A DNA stretch of 64,000 nucleotides from Thalassolituus oleivorans MIL-1 (GCF_000355675.1 NC_020888.1:2436883-2500882), one strand, 5' to 3'. Shown: positions 8,656 to 18,580, counted from the first letter of the stretch. Numbers and translations: made by a program. The notes: generated from the letters alone by a model not told the origin.

Positions 8656-9579
8656 TCAGTTTAAACGCTCACCATACAGGCTACTATGTCCCATTTCATA
8701 GGCATCAAGTGCTTCGCTAGCAATACGATAGCCGATACGTATCATCTCTTCCGCTCGATAAAACTCATACATTTGACAGCAGGAGGTAGGAATTTTAATC
8801 ATTAGATCCGGTGGATAGCCCGCCGTTTTAAATTTCGTCAGCGACGACTGCATGACTTCAAACATCTGGTTGAGGATCTCTATCTTGCCTAAATTCTCAT
8901 CGGCTTGTTCACGGGCGCCCTTCGAGTACTTGCCCAACCAATGACTGGCTTTATCTAGCACCACATTAAACCAATCCTCCTTCTCACTTTGTACCTTAGA
9001 GAGAGTATTCATCAAATCGTGCGGCATCGGCACATCGGTATTCAAATCAACCGCGATAATGTGATCCGCATGAGCAGAAACGCAGGGCGTAATTGGCAGC
9101 GGATTCAACACGCCACCATCTACCAACATACGTCCATTCAAAAGCACCGGACTCATCACCGTCGGAATGGCTGACGAAGCTCGTACCGCATCACGCAACA
9201 GGCCACGCTGAAACCAAATCTCTTTTTTATCACGCAAATCGGTTGCCACCGCCGTGAACGGGATATCTAAATCTTCGATAAGGCAGCCATCGAGCATCTC
9301 GCTAAGCACACCAAACACTTTATCGCCGCGAATGGCACCGCTCGACAGTAAACTAAAATCCACCAAGCGAAGCACATCCAAATAGCCTAATCCACAAGCC
9401 CATTCTCGATACTGATCGAGTTTACCCGCACAATAAAAGCCGCCAACAATCGACCCCATTGAGCAACCAGACACACTCACAATTTCATATCCGCGCTCTA
9501 CCAAAGCGTCAATTACGCCGATATGAGCATTACCACGAGCACCACCACTACCAAGCGCAAGAGCAACACGTTTTTTCAC
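8656..9579 (-). CDS. rssA: patatin-like phospholipase, RssA family
   Basis: Predicted serine acyl hydrolase of the patatin family. The oxyanion motif GSGGARG is at residues 10-16, the nucleophile elbow GCSMG near residue 40, and the dyad aspartate in DGGVLNP near residue 153. Its 307 residues suit the RssA subgroup. The start is GTG at 9579, supported by an excellent AGGAGG 5 bases upstream. Only 2 bases separate it from the upstream DUF4892 gene, so the two are surely one unit. It has no signal peptide, so it acts in the cytoplasm or at the inner membrane face; its substrate is unknown. Confidence 0.9.
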   Translation of the reverse strand: MKKRVALALGSGGARGNAHIGVIDALVERGYEIVSVSGCSMGSIVGGFYCAGKLDQYREWACGLGYLDVLRLVDFSLLSSGAIRGDKVFGVLSEMLDGCLIEDLDIPFTAVATDLRDKKEIWFQRGLLRDAVRASSAIPTVMSPVLLNGRMLVDGGVLNPLPITPCVSAHADHIIAVDLNTDVPMPHDLMNTLSKVQSEKEDWFNVVLDKASHWLGKYSKGAREQADENLGKIEILNQMFEVMQSSLTKFKTAGYPPDLMIKIPTSCCQMYEFYRAEEMIRIGYRIASEALDAYEMGHSSLYGERLN

Positions 9580-9581
9580 AA

Positions 9582-10463
9582 TTACCTCCTAGGCCAAAAT
9601 ACAAAGCGTAGCGCTGGAGCCAAATCATTATTTGGCGTCAATGTTAATGCTCCCTGAGCATATATTTGGACGGGATTATTGGGGCTAGAGACACGCTGGC
9701 GCAGTGACTCCGCCAAGCGTTCAGAACAGCTCAAATTGTCTTTCATATGAGGAGCACTGTAACAATGAACAACCAAGTTAAGGCGGCTTTTAAGCGCTGG
9801 ATTTAAGTTGGCTAAAATATCGAGTAACTCACGACTCGCATTCTCATCAAGCTGATCTTTATTCGTTTTAAAGCCAGATAACCAACCAGCACTGTGAGTT
9901 AGCTCATCATTTATTTTGGCCGTTAACGATTGTCGATCTGATACAGCGTCAGCAGTGATCATTTCATCAACATTGATCATGGTCTGACGCGATCCGCGAC
10001 GAGCAATATACACAGCAGTAACTTTTTGCTTTCCGTCTTCAAGATCACTTAACGTCGCAATATAGGCCTGATCTTTATCGCGGGTCACGAGACGCGGATT
10101 ATCAAAGACTTCATTTGCCCAAAACGCACTACTCCCGCAATCTAGTCCCACGCATTCGTATAGCACGCGCTCATCGCCATTAAATTGCTCGCGATAAAAT
10201 GAAAACAACTCATCAATACTAAGATCATCCTGTAAACGCCAAACAGTTCGATTTAGCGTACCTGACAAGCGCCGTTCATCTTCGCCGAATGTCGTTGCTT
10301 GCTCCGTCTTTAATCCGGATAAAACCAACCGATAACGAGTAACGTCCTTATCGAAAGAGTCGATTTGCTTCGATACCGGAAACGGCGTGACGGCCTGACA
10401 AGCTAAGCTAATGCCACCTAGCAGCATGAAGGCGAATGGTATTACCACACGGCGAAACAACAT
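9582..10463 (-). CDS. DUF4892 family secreted protein
   Basis: A protein of 293 residues with a signal peptide (MLFRRVVIPFAFMLLGGISLACQA). The mature part resembles DUF4892: FPVSKQIDSFDKDVTRYRLV, a central section around VLYECVGLDCGSSAFWAN, and a C-terminal OmpA-like half around ASRELLDILANLNP and CSERLAESLRQRV. It probably sits in the periplasm or at the outer membrane. The cysteines in YECVGLDCGSS may form a disulfide. It is the first gene of the transcript with rssA 2 bases downstream. The 130 bases upstream are shared with the divergent DUF885 gene. Confidence 0.8.
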   Translation of the reverse strand: MLFRRVVIPFAFMLLGGISLACQAVTPFPVSKQIDSFDKDVTRYRLVLSGLKTEQATTFGEDERRLSGTLNRTVWRLQDDLSIDELFSFYREQFNGDERVLYECVGLDCGSSAFWANEVFDNPRLVTRDKDQAYIATLSDLEDGKQKVTAVYIARRGSRQTMINVDEMITADAVSDRQSLTAKINDELTHSAGWLSGFKTNKDQLDENASRELLDILANLNPALKSRLNLVVHCYSAPHMKDNLSCSERLAESLRQRVSSPNNPVQIYAQGALTLTPNNDLAPALRFVFWPRR

Positions 10464-10593
10464 GAATTCTATTTCCTATTGCAAAACATGACTTTAACAC
10501 GCATACGCAGTACAAACGACGGTTCAAATCTGACCAAACAGCCTAACTGCTGTTACACTTCGATCCAACGAAATTTTTGAGCTTTTTACCACC

Positions 10594-12561
10594 ATGATTT
10601 TGCCTGTACTTGGCCGATTGACGGCACTTGTCTCCCTCTTTGCACTCTCCGCCTGTTTACCACTACAATCCATCAACAATGAATCGGTTCCCCATTACAG
10701 CGATGATGAAAAAGCGCAAACACTTGCGACAGCCAATCAAATTTTTAATGATTTCTATCAGTTTGAAATTGACCAACATCCGGCCCTGCAAAGTCAGTTA
10801 GGCTTAGGCGATAGCGATCGTTGGGATGACCTAACGGCAACACAACGCGAGCTGCGCCAACAACGCTTGCGCGATATTCGTCAGCAACTCACGAGCTTGC
10901 CGGTTGCCGCTCTGCCTCCGACTCAGCGAGCGATTGCAGTTACCCTAAACGAAACACTAGAATTCCGGCTAGGCGCTAACACCAATGATGGTGCGCGTAC
11001 TAGCTTGAGCAGCGCCGATAGCTGGCATTTGCATGCTCTTGACGTGTTGATTAACCACCATCCGGTAGCCGATATTGGTGATGCTCACGAATACATTCGG
11101 CGCTTAAAAGGTATCCCTTTACTATTCAGTAACTGGCAATTACAAATACAAGACGAAATCAGTGCAGGAAAACGCCCAACGGCCGCAACTCTGGCCGACG
11201 CCCAAACGGCTATTTCAGGCATACTCGCTGGAGCTCCATTCACCGCAGGCAGCGACTCACCTTTATGGCGCGATATTTCATTAAAAATCGAACATCTTCA
11301 GCTACACCCATCTAGCGCACGCATATTAAAAAACAAAGCAAAAGAAGCCTTACTGAATGATGTAAAACCAGCTTACGACCGCTTGCATTTATTTCTAGCA
11401 GGGTTACCTACGCGTGAAGATAATTCGCCATTATCAGATGAAGAGTACAATGAACGAGTCGCTTATTTTAGCGGTAGCGATGCAGCCCCGAGCGAAATAC
11501 ATCAGCGTGCACGTGATGCGATAGCGGCTTTACATTTGGCCATGCTACCTAGCAATGCCCTCAAGCCCAATGCCACATCTGAGGATATTAACACCGCCCT
11601 GAAAGCACTTTATCAGCGCATGCAAGCGGCCTCATATACCTTCCCAGCGAGCACCGCTGGACGTGAGGATTTGGTTAATTTTCAACGCCAACGCATTCGC
11701 TACATGGCAAAACAGGTTCCGCACTATTTTGCCGTGCTACCTCCGTATGCACTTGCCATTCAAGAAGTTTCGATGGAGCGTCAAGGGCTAGCGCCTTCAG
11801 CTTACTATTCAGCGCCTGCGTTTAATGATGAAACGCCCGGTATTTATTATTTAAATCCTACGGCACAACTTCATGTTCCACGAGAGAATCAACCGGCTGA
11901 GATTTTCGCACTGACGATTCCTGGGCGTCACATGCAAGAAGGTGCCGTACTCTCCGATCCCGACAACGCAGAGATCATGCGTCTAGTACCGCATCCGGCA
12001 ATTACTGAAGGATGGTCTTTATATGCACAAAAATTTGCCATTGAAATGGGCGGATATTTCACCGCCGAAGAAAAGTTTGGTCAACAAGTGAGCGAACTCA
12101 GCCTTTTAGCTGCCGCAGCCGTCGACACGGGCATCTATCACCTCGGCTGGAGCGCCACAGATGCGCGCAAATTTATCGCGGCTAACACACCTTTAACCGA
12201 GACGCAGATGAGTACTTTATTGCAACATATAAATACCCATCCGGGCGTAGCAACAGCCGCTGTCATGGGTAATTGGGCATTAGAAAATTTGCGTAAAAAA
12301 GCTAAAAAACAATTAGGGGATGACTTTAATTTAAAAGAATTTCATAGCGCACTATTGAGTTTTGGGCCGGTAACACCGAGAGAGCTAGAACGGTTAATGA
12401 GCGACTGGGCAACGCAACGAAAGATGCGCGCTAGCCAAACATTATTAGCCAATGAAAAGGCCGCAGATACCACTGCGGCCCCAAGCCCAATTTTAAATAA
12501 CAAACAGGCGCCAGCTGATTCAGAGATGACAGATCCTTCGGCTAAGGCATCCGAGCCGTAA
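10594..12561 (+). CDS. DUF885 family lipoprotein with degenerate metal motif
   Basis: A lipoprotein of 655 residues: signal peptide with lipobox ALSAC, cysteine at about residue 21. The fold matches DUF885, a family related to zinc peptidases: QRIRYMAKQVPHYF, then the region that normally carries HExxPGHH, then ITEGWSLYAQ and a helical C-terminus. In this protein the usual motif reads ALTIPGRHMQ (residues 439-448), so the first His, the Glu and one of the paired His are missing. The downstream Glu (E472 in TEGW) is kept. The last 45 residues are a low-complexity Ala/Pro/Ser tail whose DNA carries the terminator of the opposing gene. Its stop overlaps that gene by 20 bases. It is probably inactive as a peptidase, or it binds something else. 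Confidence 0.85.
   Translation: MILPVLGRLTALVSLFALSACLPLQSINNESVPHYSDDEKAQTLATANQIFNDFYQFEIDQHPALQSQLGLGDSDRWDDLTATQRELRQQRLRDIRQQLTSLPVAALPPTQRAIAVTLNETLEFRLGANTNDGARTSLSSADSWHLHALDVLINHHPVADIGDAHEYIRRLKGIPLLFSNWQLQIQDEISAGKRPTAATLADAQTAISGILAGAPFTAGSDSPLWRDISLKIEHLQLHPSSARILKNKAKEALLNDVKPAYDRLHLFLAGLPTREDNSPLSDEEYNERVAYFSGSDAAPSEIHQRARDAIAALHLAMLPSNALKPNATSEDINTALKALYQRMQAASYTFPASTAGREDLVNFQRQRIRYMAKQVPHYFAVLPPYALAIQEVSMERQGLAPSAYYSAPAFNDETPGIYYLNPTAQLHVPRENQPAEIFALTIPGRHMQEGAVLSDPDNAEIMRLVPHPAITEGWSLYAQKFAIEMGGYFTAEEKFGQQVSELSLLAAAAVDTGIYHLGWSATDARKFIAANTPLTETQMSTLLQHINTHPGVATAAVMGNWALENLRKKAKKQLGDDFNLKEFHSALLSFGPVTPRELERLMSDWATQRKMRASQTLLANEKAADTTAAPSPILNNKQAPADSEMTDPSAKASEP
12455..12480 (-). 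terminator. terminator of the outer-membrane protein gene, inside the DUF885 CDS
   Basis: GGCCGCAG (12459-12466) and its exact complement (12473-12480) flank a 6-base loop. On the minus strand the stem is followed by four T. It therefore serves the minus-strand gene that stops at 12542 and lies wholly within the 3' coding part of the plus-strand gene. On the plus strand no T run follows. Confidence 0.7.
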
Positions 12562-13405
12562 TACCAATTTGCCAATAAGCGTCTTGCCCCGGTGTTGCGA
12601 CAACCTCAACACCGGTATTATCGGTTGCACGTATGCGACGATTACGCAATTGACCTATTTCCCCGTTTAACCAAAAGCGTTCGCGCCAATGAAATTCCCC
12701 CCCGACACCCATACGCCAGTTGGTGTATTTAACATCGGAAACACTCGGTGTTGCGGTAGCCGCTGCGTCCAAAGTAACTTCTTCACGCCATACCCCACCC
12801 GCAGGACGAATCGATAAGTACGTTGAAACTTCGCGAGACCAACGGGTCTGAATTAACGTTTTAGGAAACCCCAATAACATTTCTGTTTGTGCCGTCGGCT
12901 TAGTGGCATAACCGACTAAAGGTCGCGGATTAAAATCGCCAAATTCACGATCAACTATGATGCCGTATTGCCAAAAATCGCTTTTAGACACATAGGTGCG
13001 GCCACTTAATTCCAAATTCACACCGATATTTTTACCTTCCAAGGCATTTAAATCGGTCATCAATCCCGGTTCTGCACGAATGTAGAACTCTTGGCCGCCA
13101 CTACGCCGCTGACGATAACTAATCGGCATGGAGATCCAATAATATTCATTCTGCGCAGCGGTAGTACCCGACCAACGGAACTCTGTTAAATCTAAATTGA
13201 GTGCGGTAGATACATCTTCACTGCCATTTCTTTTGCGTTCTAGTGGAATGGTCAAACTCAATTCATTCGACGAAAATCGTGTTCCGGCGCCACTTTCAAC
13301 ACCGCCATTCACATCATTACGCCAATAAAGACCTTCAGCCTGAACCGCCGCCGAGATAATCGACAACAATAAAATACTACCTGTGCGCCACATACATAGC
13401 CTCAT
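12542..13405 (-). CDS. outer-membrane beta-barrel-like protein, DUF6268-like
   Basis: About 287 residues with a signal peptide (GSILLLSIISAAVQA) followed by alternating strands. Examples are YWISMPISYRQRR, EFYIRAEPG and YLSIRPAGGVWREE. The protein ends in QIGITARMP, not the usual terminal aromatic. The pattern fits a transmembrane beta-barrel of the DUF6268 type or a similar one; this is a fold-level call only. Three in-frame starts are possible (13426, 13405, 13393). I prefer 13405, though 13393 gives a shorter and cleaner signal peptide. All of them overlap the upstream gene, so translation is probably coupled to it. Its terminator lies within the convergent DUF885 gene. Confidence 0.65.
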   Translation of the reverse strand: MRLCMWRTGSILLLSIISAAVQAEGLYWRNDVNGGVESGAGTRFSSNELSLTIPLERKRNGSEDVSTALNLDLTEFRWSGTTAAQNEYYWISMPISYRQRRSGGQEFYIRAEPGLMTDLNALEGKNIGVNLELSGRTYVSKSDFWQYGIIVDREFGDFNPRPLVGYATKPTAQTEMLLGFPKTLIQTRWSREVSTYLSIRPAGGVWREEVTLDAAATATPSVSDVKYTNWRMGVGGEFHWRERFWLNGEIGQLRNRRIRATDNTGVEVVATPGQDAYWQIGITARMP

Positions 13406-13856
13406 ATACTTCTTGAACTCGGGCATAGCTGGTCAACACCCCGGTCAATAATTCCTGTTTGCGTACCAAATCCAACGCTGCCAATACCTGCAATACGCAT
13501 TGATACCCTTCGAGCAGTTGTGCCGATGCACCGGCCTCTGCCAATAAATCAGTATAGTTGGCAATATAGTCGTACGCTTCTGCTTCGGCACGACGACGCA
13601 AGGCATCGGTCGGTGCATCCATGTTTTGCAACACTTCGCTTACGCTGGCTAACGCCATCGCACCATATTGATCACCCAAATCGCGCTCATGAATCATGCT
13701 GCGACGTAAGAAAGATAACGCCCAAATCACCGGGCAAGGCTGTGGTCTAGGGGTATTAAGATAACGAACAGGCATTAGACTCGGCGTTAAGCAGCGTGAT
13801 AACACCTCTGAAAGTTCGGATGACGATTGCGTAGAAGCAGAGGACGATTGGTTCAT
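13377..13856 (-). CDS. hypothetical protein under a ribosome-binding-site hairpin
   Basis: A protein of 159 residues that I do not recognise. The N-terminus is Ser-rich (NQSSSASTQSSSELSEV), then comes a Pro-rich link (RYLNTPRPQPCPVIW) and a helical, Ala/Leu-rich remainder (RRRAEAEAYDYIANYTDLL, YQCVLQVLAALDLV). There is no signal peptide or membrane segment. The start ATG at 13856 has GAGG 7 bases upstream, inside the 3' arm of a perfect 11-base inverted repeat. The end overlaps the start of the outer-membrane protein gene by about 29 bases, so the two are expressed together. The function is unknown. Confidence 0.65.
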   Translation of the reverse strand: MNQSSSASTQSSSELSEVLSRCLTPSLMPVRYLNTPRPQPCPVIWALSFLRRSMIHERDLGDQYGAMALASVSEVLQNMDAPTDALRRRAEAEAYDYIANYTDLLAEAGASAQLLEGYQCVLQVLAALDLVRKQELLTGVLTSYARVQEVYEAMYVAHR

Positions 13857-13861
13857 GCGAA

Positions 13862-13891
13862 TACCTCATTAAGTTCGCTATTAATGAGGTA
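13862..13891 (-). promoter_or_regulatory. perfect inverted repeat that buries the ribosome binding site
   Basis: TACCTCATTAA (13862-13872) and TTAATGAGGTA (13881-13891) are exact complements with an 8-base spacer. On the minus strand transcript the downstream arm contains GAGG, 7 bases before the ATG at 13856, and the upstream arm contains the pairing CCTC. As RNA this would hide the ribosome binding site of the unknown gene and of the coupled outer-membrane protein gene. As DNA it could instead be a repressor operator. Which of the two holds cannot be read from sequence. Confidence 0.6.
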
Positions 13892-13957
13892 CAGCAATTA
13901 CTAAGCCAGTCTATAAAGGTCTTTTAAAATCAATAAGTTAAGAATATTAGCGGCCAA

Positions 13958-15322
13958 TCACGACCGCTTAGCGTCATCTTTTTGCCGCTCATTACCGCGA
14001 CTACTACGAGTGATATGTTGACGCAAACTGCGAACACCAAGGTAAACAGCCCCTAAAACAAACGGCAGAGCGATCGCTTTGCCGGTTGTCTCTTCGATTG
14101 GAACGCCAAAATCATGCAAACCAGCAAACGCAATTCCTAGCAAGGCAAGTATGTAGTAGCCGATAGCGACAACCGACAAGCCTTCGACGGTTTGTTGTAA
14201 GCGCAACTGCAATTGACTACGACGATTCATTGACGACAGTAAATGTTGGTTCTGCTCTTGAATGGATAAATCCACCCGCGTACGCAACAAACTGGTAGTA
14301 CGGTGAATACGTCGAGACAAGTCTTCTAAGCGATCGCGCACCGAATTACAGGTTTTTATGCCAGGTGTTAAACGACGCTCAAGGAATTCACGCAAGCTTT
14401 GGGTACCATCCACTGGGCTTTCTTTTAACTGCCGCAAACGGTCACGCACTAAATCGTGATAGGCCACCGCCGCAGAGAAGCGAAAGTTAGTATTCGAGCG
14501 ATGACGTTCAACCTCTGCTGCGAGTTGCGACAACTCTTGCAGCAACATGCGTTCGTCTTTATCGACATCAATTTCTGAAATACTTTGATTCAGTGTCGCT
14601 AACGAGTCTTCAATACGAGTCAATTCAGAACCCATTTGCCGCGCAATCGGCAACGCCATTAACGACATCAAACGATAGGTTTCTAATTCACACAAACGCT
14701 GAATTAAGCGCCCAGCTTGATAACTGGTTAATGATTTACTGTAGGTAACAATACGACCAAAACCGTCACTGTGCAGCTTAAATGCCGTCCACACCTGGGC
14801 TTTGTCATCTGCAACCCACGCCCCCGAAACACGCTGCCCTTCAAACCAGCGACGAATCGACGTTTCATTAGGTTCTTCATGCAACACCGAGATATTAACC
14901 GCCACCACCAGTTCACCCGGTAACGCAGCCAACCAATCTTTAGGAATGAAACTCAACGCATCGGCATCAAATGGCAGTAAGTCATAACAAATGAAGGTGA
15001 AGTTGGCGAACTCCAAGTGGCGTTCCCAACGCAGTTCAAAACCACCGAAATCTTGGTACAAGCAGCTCGATTCTGGCGCCGGAGAAGGCACACTGAAGCG
15101 CCGACATAAATCGACTACGTGCTCGTACATCTCCTGACGATTATCGCTTAACTTAACGGTGAAATGTGCGACATGACAATCGCGATCAATAATCGGCGAC
15201 GGTCGATTGTGCAGCTCTTCGTACAAGCTTGAACGCAACGGATGTACTCGCAATGACACGCTCGGTGCAGCAATTTCCGGAGAGGCGTTTTCTAGCTTTG
15301 ACTCTTGCAGAGCATTCTTCAT
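13958..15322 (-). CDS. DUF3422 family membrane protein
   Basis: A protein of 454 residues. The N-terminal HPLRSSLYEELHNRP motif (about residues 27-41) is the hallmark of DUF3422. A long helical middle follows (about residues 215-370, heptad-like, with EDLSRRIHRTTSLLRTRVDL). Two hydrophobic segments stand at the C-terminus (GLSVVAIGYYILALLGIAFA and IALPFVLGAVYLGV), and the tail is basic. The large N-terminal part should be cytosolic and anchored by the C-terminal hairpin. Function unknown. It starts 84 bases after yihY and may be co-transcribed with it. Confidence 0.85.
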   Translation of the reverse strand: MKNALQESKLENASPEIAAPSVSLRVHPLRSSLYEELHNRPSPIIDRDCHVAHFTVKLSDNRQEMYEHVVDLCRRFSVPSPAPESSCLYQDFGGFELRWERHLEFANFTFICYDLLPFDADALSFIPKDWLAALPGELVVAVNISVLHEEPNETSIRRWFEGQRVSGAWVADDKAQVWTAFKLHSDGFGRIVTYSKSLTSYQAGRLIQRLCELETYRLMSLMALPIARQMGSELTRIEDSLATLNQSISEIDVDKDERMLLQELSQLAAEVERHRSNTNFRFSAAVAYHDLVRDRLRQLKESPVDGTQSLREFLERRLTPGIKTCNSVRDRLEDLSRRIHRTTSLLRTRVDLSIQEQNQHLLSSMNRRSQLQLRLQQTVEGLSVVAIGYYILALLGIAFAGLHDFGVPIEETTGKAIALPFVLGAVYLGVRSLRQHITRSSRGNERQKDDAKRS

Positions 15323-15405
15323 GAATCATCCTGACTAAATTAAATTGACTCGATTCTATGCACCCAAAATGCAGTAACTAGCTTAGTGATCAAGGTTTCT
15401 CATTA

Positions 15406-16629
15406 TTACTGAAACAAGCTATCTAACGAACGACCTGAATCATCAGTAATCGTGTTCTGCCAATCCTGTTGCCAAGCCACCCAGCGTTGTTTCAATGGAT
15501 CGTTGCTCACACTACCACTGCCCTCTATCTGGCTCATTGCCTTTAAAGGCTCGTGCGCAAAAAACTCGGCCAATGTCAGCGAACGCGGATCCCGTAACCA
15601 AGTCCATTCTTGTTCATGCGAGATGGTAGCCCAACGTTGCTGTTGAAAGTCACTTAAGATTGCTGAAATTCGCTCGGCTCCAATGTCATCAAGGCGTTTG
15701 CGTAAGCGATCTTCAGTGAGCAAACCACCTTTTTGTTGGGCCTCATAAAGCGTGGCCGCTACGCGCAGACGCTCTAGTGCAGAATTACCATTTTTCTTCG
15801 CCGCGCGGTGATGACTTAAACTAAACGTCAATTCAGCCCCCAGCAGCAGTAACATCCACGACGCGTACATCCACAATAAAAACAAAGGCACCGCAGCAAA
15901 CGCACCATAGATCAATTTATAAGAAGGAAACATTCCGAGTGTTTCGCTAAATAGAAATTTGGCTAACTCAAAAACAGTGGCAATGACCGTCGATGCGATG
16001 AATGCATGCAGCACAGGCACTTTGCAGTTAGGCACCACAATATAAAGCAAAGCAATAGCGATACTGCTAAGAGCCCAAGGCAGCAAATGAGCAATAAACT
16101 CAACGCTAGTGGCTAAATCGCCGCCCCACAACGGCAAAGATGCAACAATCGAAGTGGTCGCAAAAGCAGCACCGAAAAAGAGCGGACCGAGACTCAATAC
16201 CGCCCAATAACGGAAAAAGGTTTGAATCTTCGAGCGCGAAGTTTGTACATTCCAAATACGATTAAACTGGGTTTCAACCGTCTGCAGCAGCATAAACGCC
16301 GTGATAAATAAGAATACCAAACCAACCCAAGTTAACTTACGCGCCTGCTGACTGAACTGCTGTAAATATTCCGAAATGACCTCGCTGCCTTCAGGCATCA
16401 CATACGCAAATAGCTGCGCATTCGCCTGTTCGCCCCAGCTTTGCAAAGCCGGTAAGGCACTCAAGATCGAATAACTTACGGTCAATACAGGTACTAACGC
16501 AAACAGCGTTGTATAAGTTAAGGCCGCAGCGTCACGGCGACGCTCCATGCTTTCAAAACGCGTCAGTGTGCTCCAAATAATCTGAGCAGTACGACGCCAT
16601 TTCAGGTTTAGTCTGGGCTTCATGCGCAT
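15406..16629 (-). CDS. yihY: YihY/BrkB family inner membrane protein
   Basis: A protein of 407 residues with about six membrane helices in the first 270. The family pattern is ERRRDAAALTYTTLFALVP near residue 28, FRYWAVLSLGPLFFGAAF, a LYIVVPNCKVP loop, and AEL-TFSLSHHR at the end of the membrane part. The C-terminal 140 residues form a cytosolic tail with a winged-helix look (LLTEDRLRKRLDDIGAERISAIL). Once called ribonuclease BN by mistake, the family has no proven activity. It diverges from arsC across a 59-base gap that must hold both promoters. Confidence 0.9.
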   Translation of the reverse strand: MRMKPRLNLKWRRTAQIIWSTLTRFESMERRRDAAALTYTTLFALVPVLTVSYSILSALPALQSWGEQANAQLFAYVMPEGSEVISEYLQQFSQQARKLTWVGLVFLFITAFMLLQTVETQFNRIWNVQTSRSKIQTFFRYWAVLSLGPLFFGAAFATTSIVASLPLWGGDLATSVEFIAHLLPWALSSIAIALLYIVVPNCKVPVLHAFIASTVIATVFELAKFLFSETLGMFPSYKLIYGAFAAVPLFLLWMYASWMLLLLGAELTFSLSHHRAAKKNGNSALERLRVAATLYEAQQKGGLLTEDRLRKRLDDIGAERISAILSDFQQQRWATISHEQEWTWLRDPRSLTLAEFFAHEPLKAMSQIEGSGSVSNDPLKQRWVAWQQDWQNTITDDSGRSLDSLFQ

Positions 16630-16688
16630 CCTTTTGAAAATGTAGTTACAATACCGGCATTGAAAATGTAATCGGGACAGCAGAAAGC

Positions 16689-18027
<1,339 letters not shown>

Positions 18028-18040
18028 AAGAGGAATAACG

Positions 18041-18484
18041 ATGAAATTGACCGTTTATCTATCTGGCGAAATTCATACTGATTGGCGTGATGAGATCGCC
18101 CGCGGTATTGCCGAGAAAGATCTACAAGTAACCCTAACCTCGCCCAATACCGATCACGCTTCGAGCGATGATTGTGGCGATGAGATTTTAGGAACTGAAG
18201 CGACACCATTCTGGAAAGATCACAAAGCCGCCAAGATTAACGCCTTGCGCACCCGCAAGTTAATCAGCGATGCCGACATTGTAGTCGTGCGATTTGGTGA
18301 TAAGTACAAGCAATGGAATGCGGCGTTTGATGCAGGCTATGCAGCAGCTCTAGGGAAATCTTTAATTGTCCAACACGATCCAGCGCTAACGCATCCATTA
18401 AAGGAGGTCGATGCTGCGGCAATGGCAGTGTGCGAAACTCCGCAACAGATTGTAGAAATTTTGAGCTACATTAGCCGCAACTAA
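18041..18484 (+). CDS. ytoQ: YtoQ family protein
   Basis: A protein of 147 residues similar to YtoQ, related in fold to nucleoside 2-deoxyribosyltransferases. Visible features are the N-terminal VYLSGEIHTDW, the central SPNTDHASSDDCGDEILG, ISDADIVVVRFGDKYKQWNAAFDAGYAAALGK... in pieces, and HPLKEVDAAA near the end. The activity of YtoQ itself is unproven. The ATG at 18041 is preceded by AGAGGA at 6 bases; a longer frame from 17957 would run through the DUF2069 gene and is not used. It is the last gene of the arsC-wrbA-DUF2069-ytoQ unit. Confidence 0.85.
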   Translation: MKLTVYLSGEIHTDWRDEIARGIAEKDLQVTLTSPNTDHASSDDCGDEILGTEATPFWKDHKAAKINALRTRKLISDADIVVVRFGDKYKQWNAAFDAGYAAALGKSLIVQHDPALTHPLKEVDAAAMAVCETPQQIVEILSYISRN

Positions 18485-18495
18485 GTGGCATGCTG

Positions 18496-18570
18496 CTGCA
18501 CTCGGCTTAGCTACGTATGCACTCGGCTTAGCTACGTATGCACTCGGCATAGTCGCACTGCCGAGTGCAG
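18496..18570. repeat. tandem 21-base repeats ending in a strong hairpin
   Basis: Two exact 21-base copies stand head to tail at 18498-18518 and 18519-18539 (core GCACTCGGCTTAGC). A third, partial copy GCACTCGGC follows at 18540-18548. Its complement GCCGAGTGC is at 18560-18568, and the outer bases extend pairing to CTGCACTCGGC/GCCGAGTGCAG. Any of the three direct copies could pair with the single inverted copy. The array fills the gap between the convergent ytoQ and the CxxC-protein gene, 12 bases after the ytoQ stop. No T run follows on either strand. Confidence 0.75.
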
Positions 18571-18580
18571 CGGTCAGCAA

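Noticed and set aside
18498-18548. CRISPR-like direct repeats
   Set aside because: The units are directly adjacent with no spacers, only two to three copies, and no cas genes nearby.
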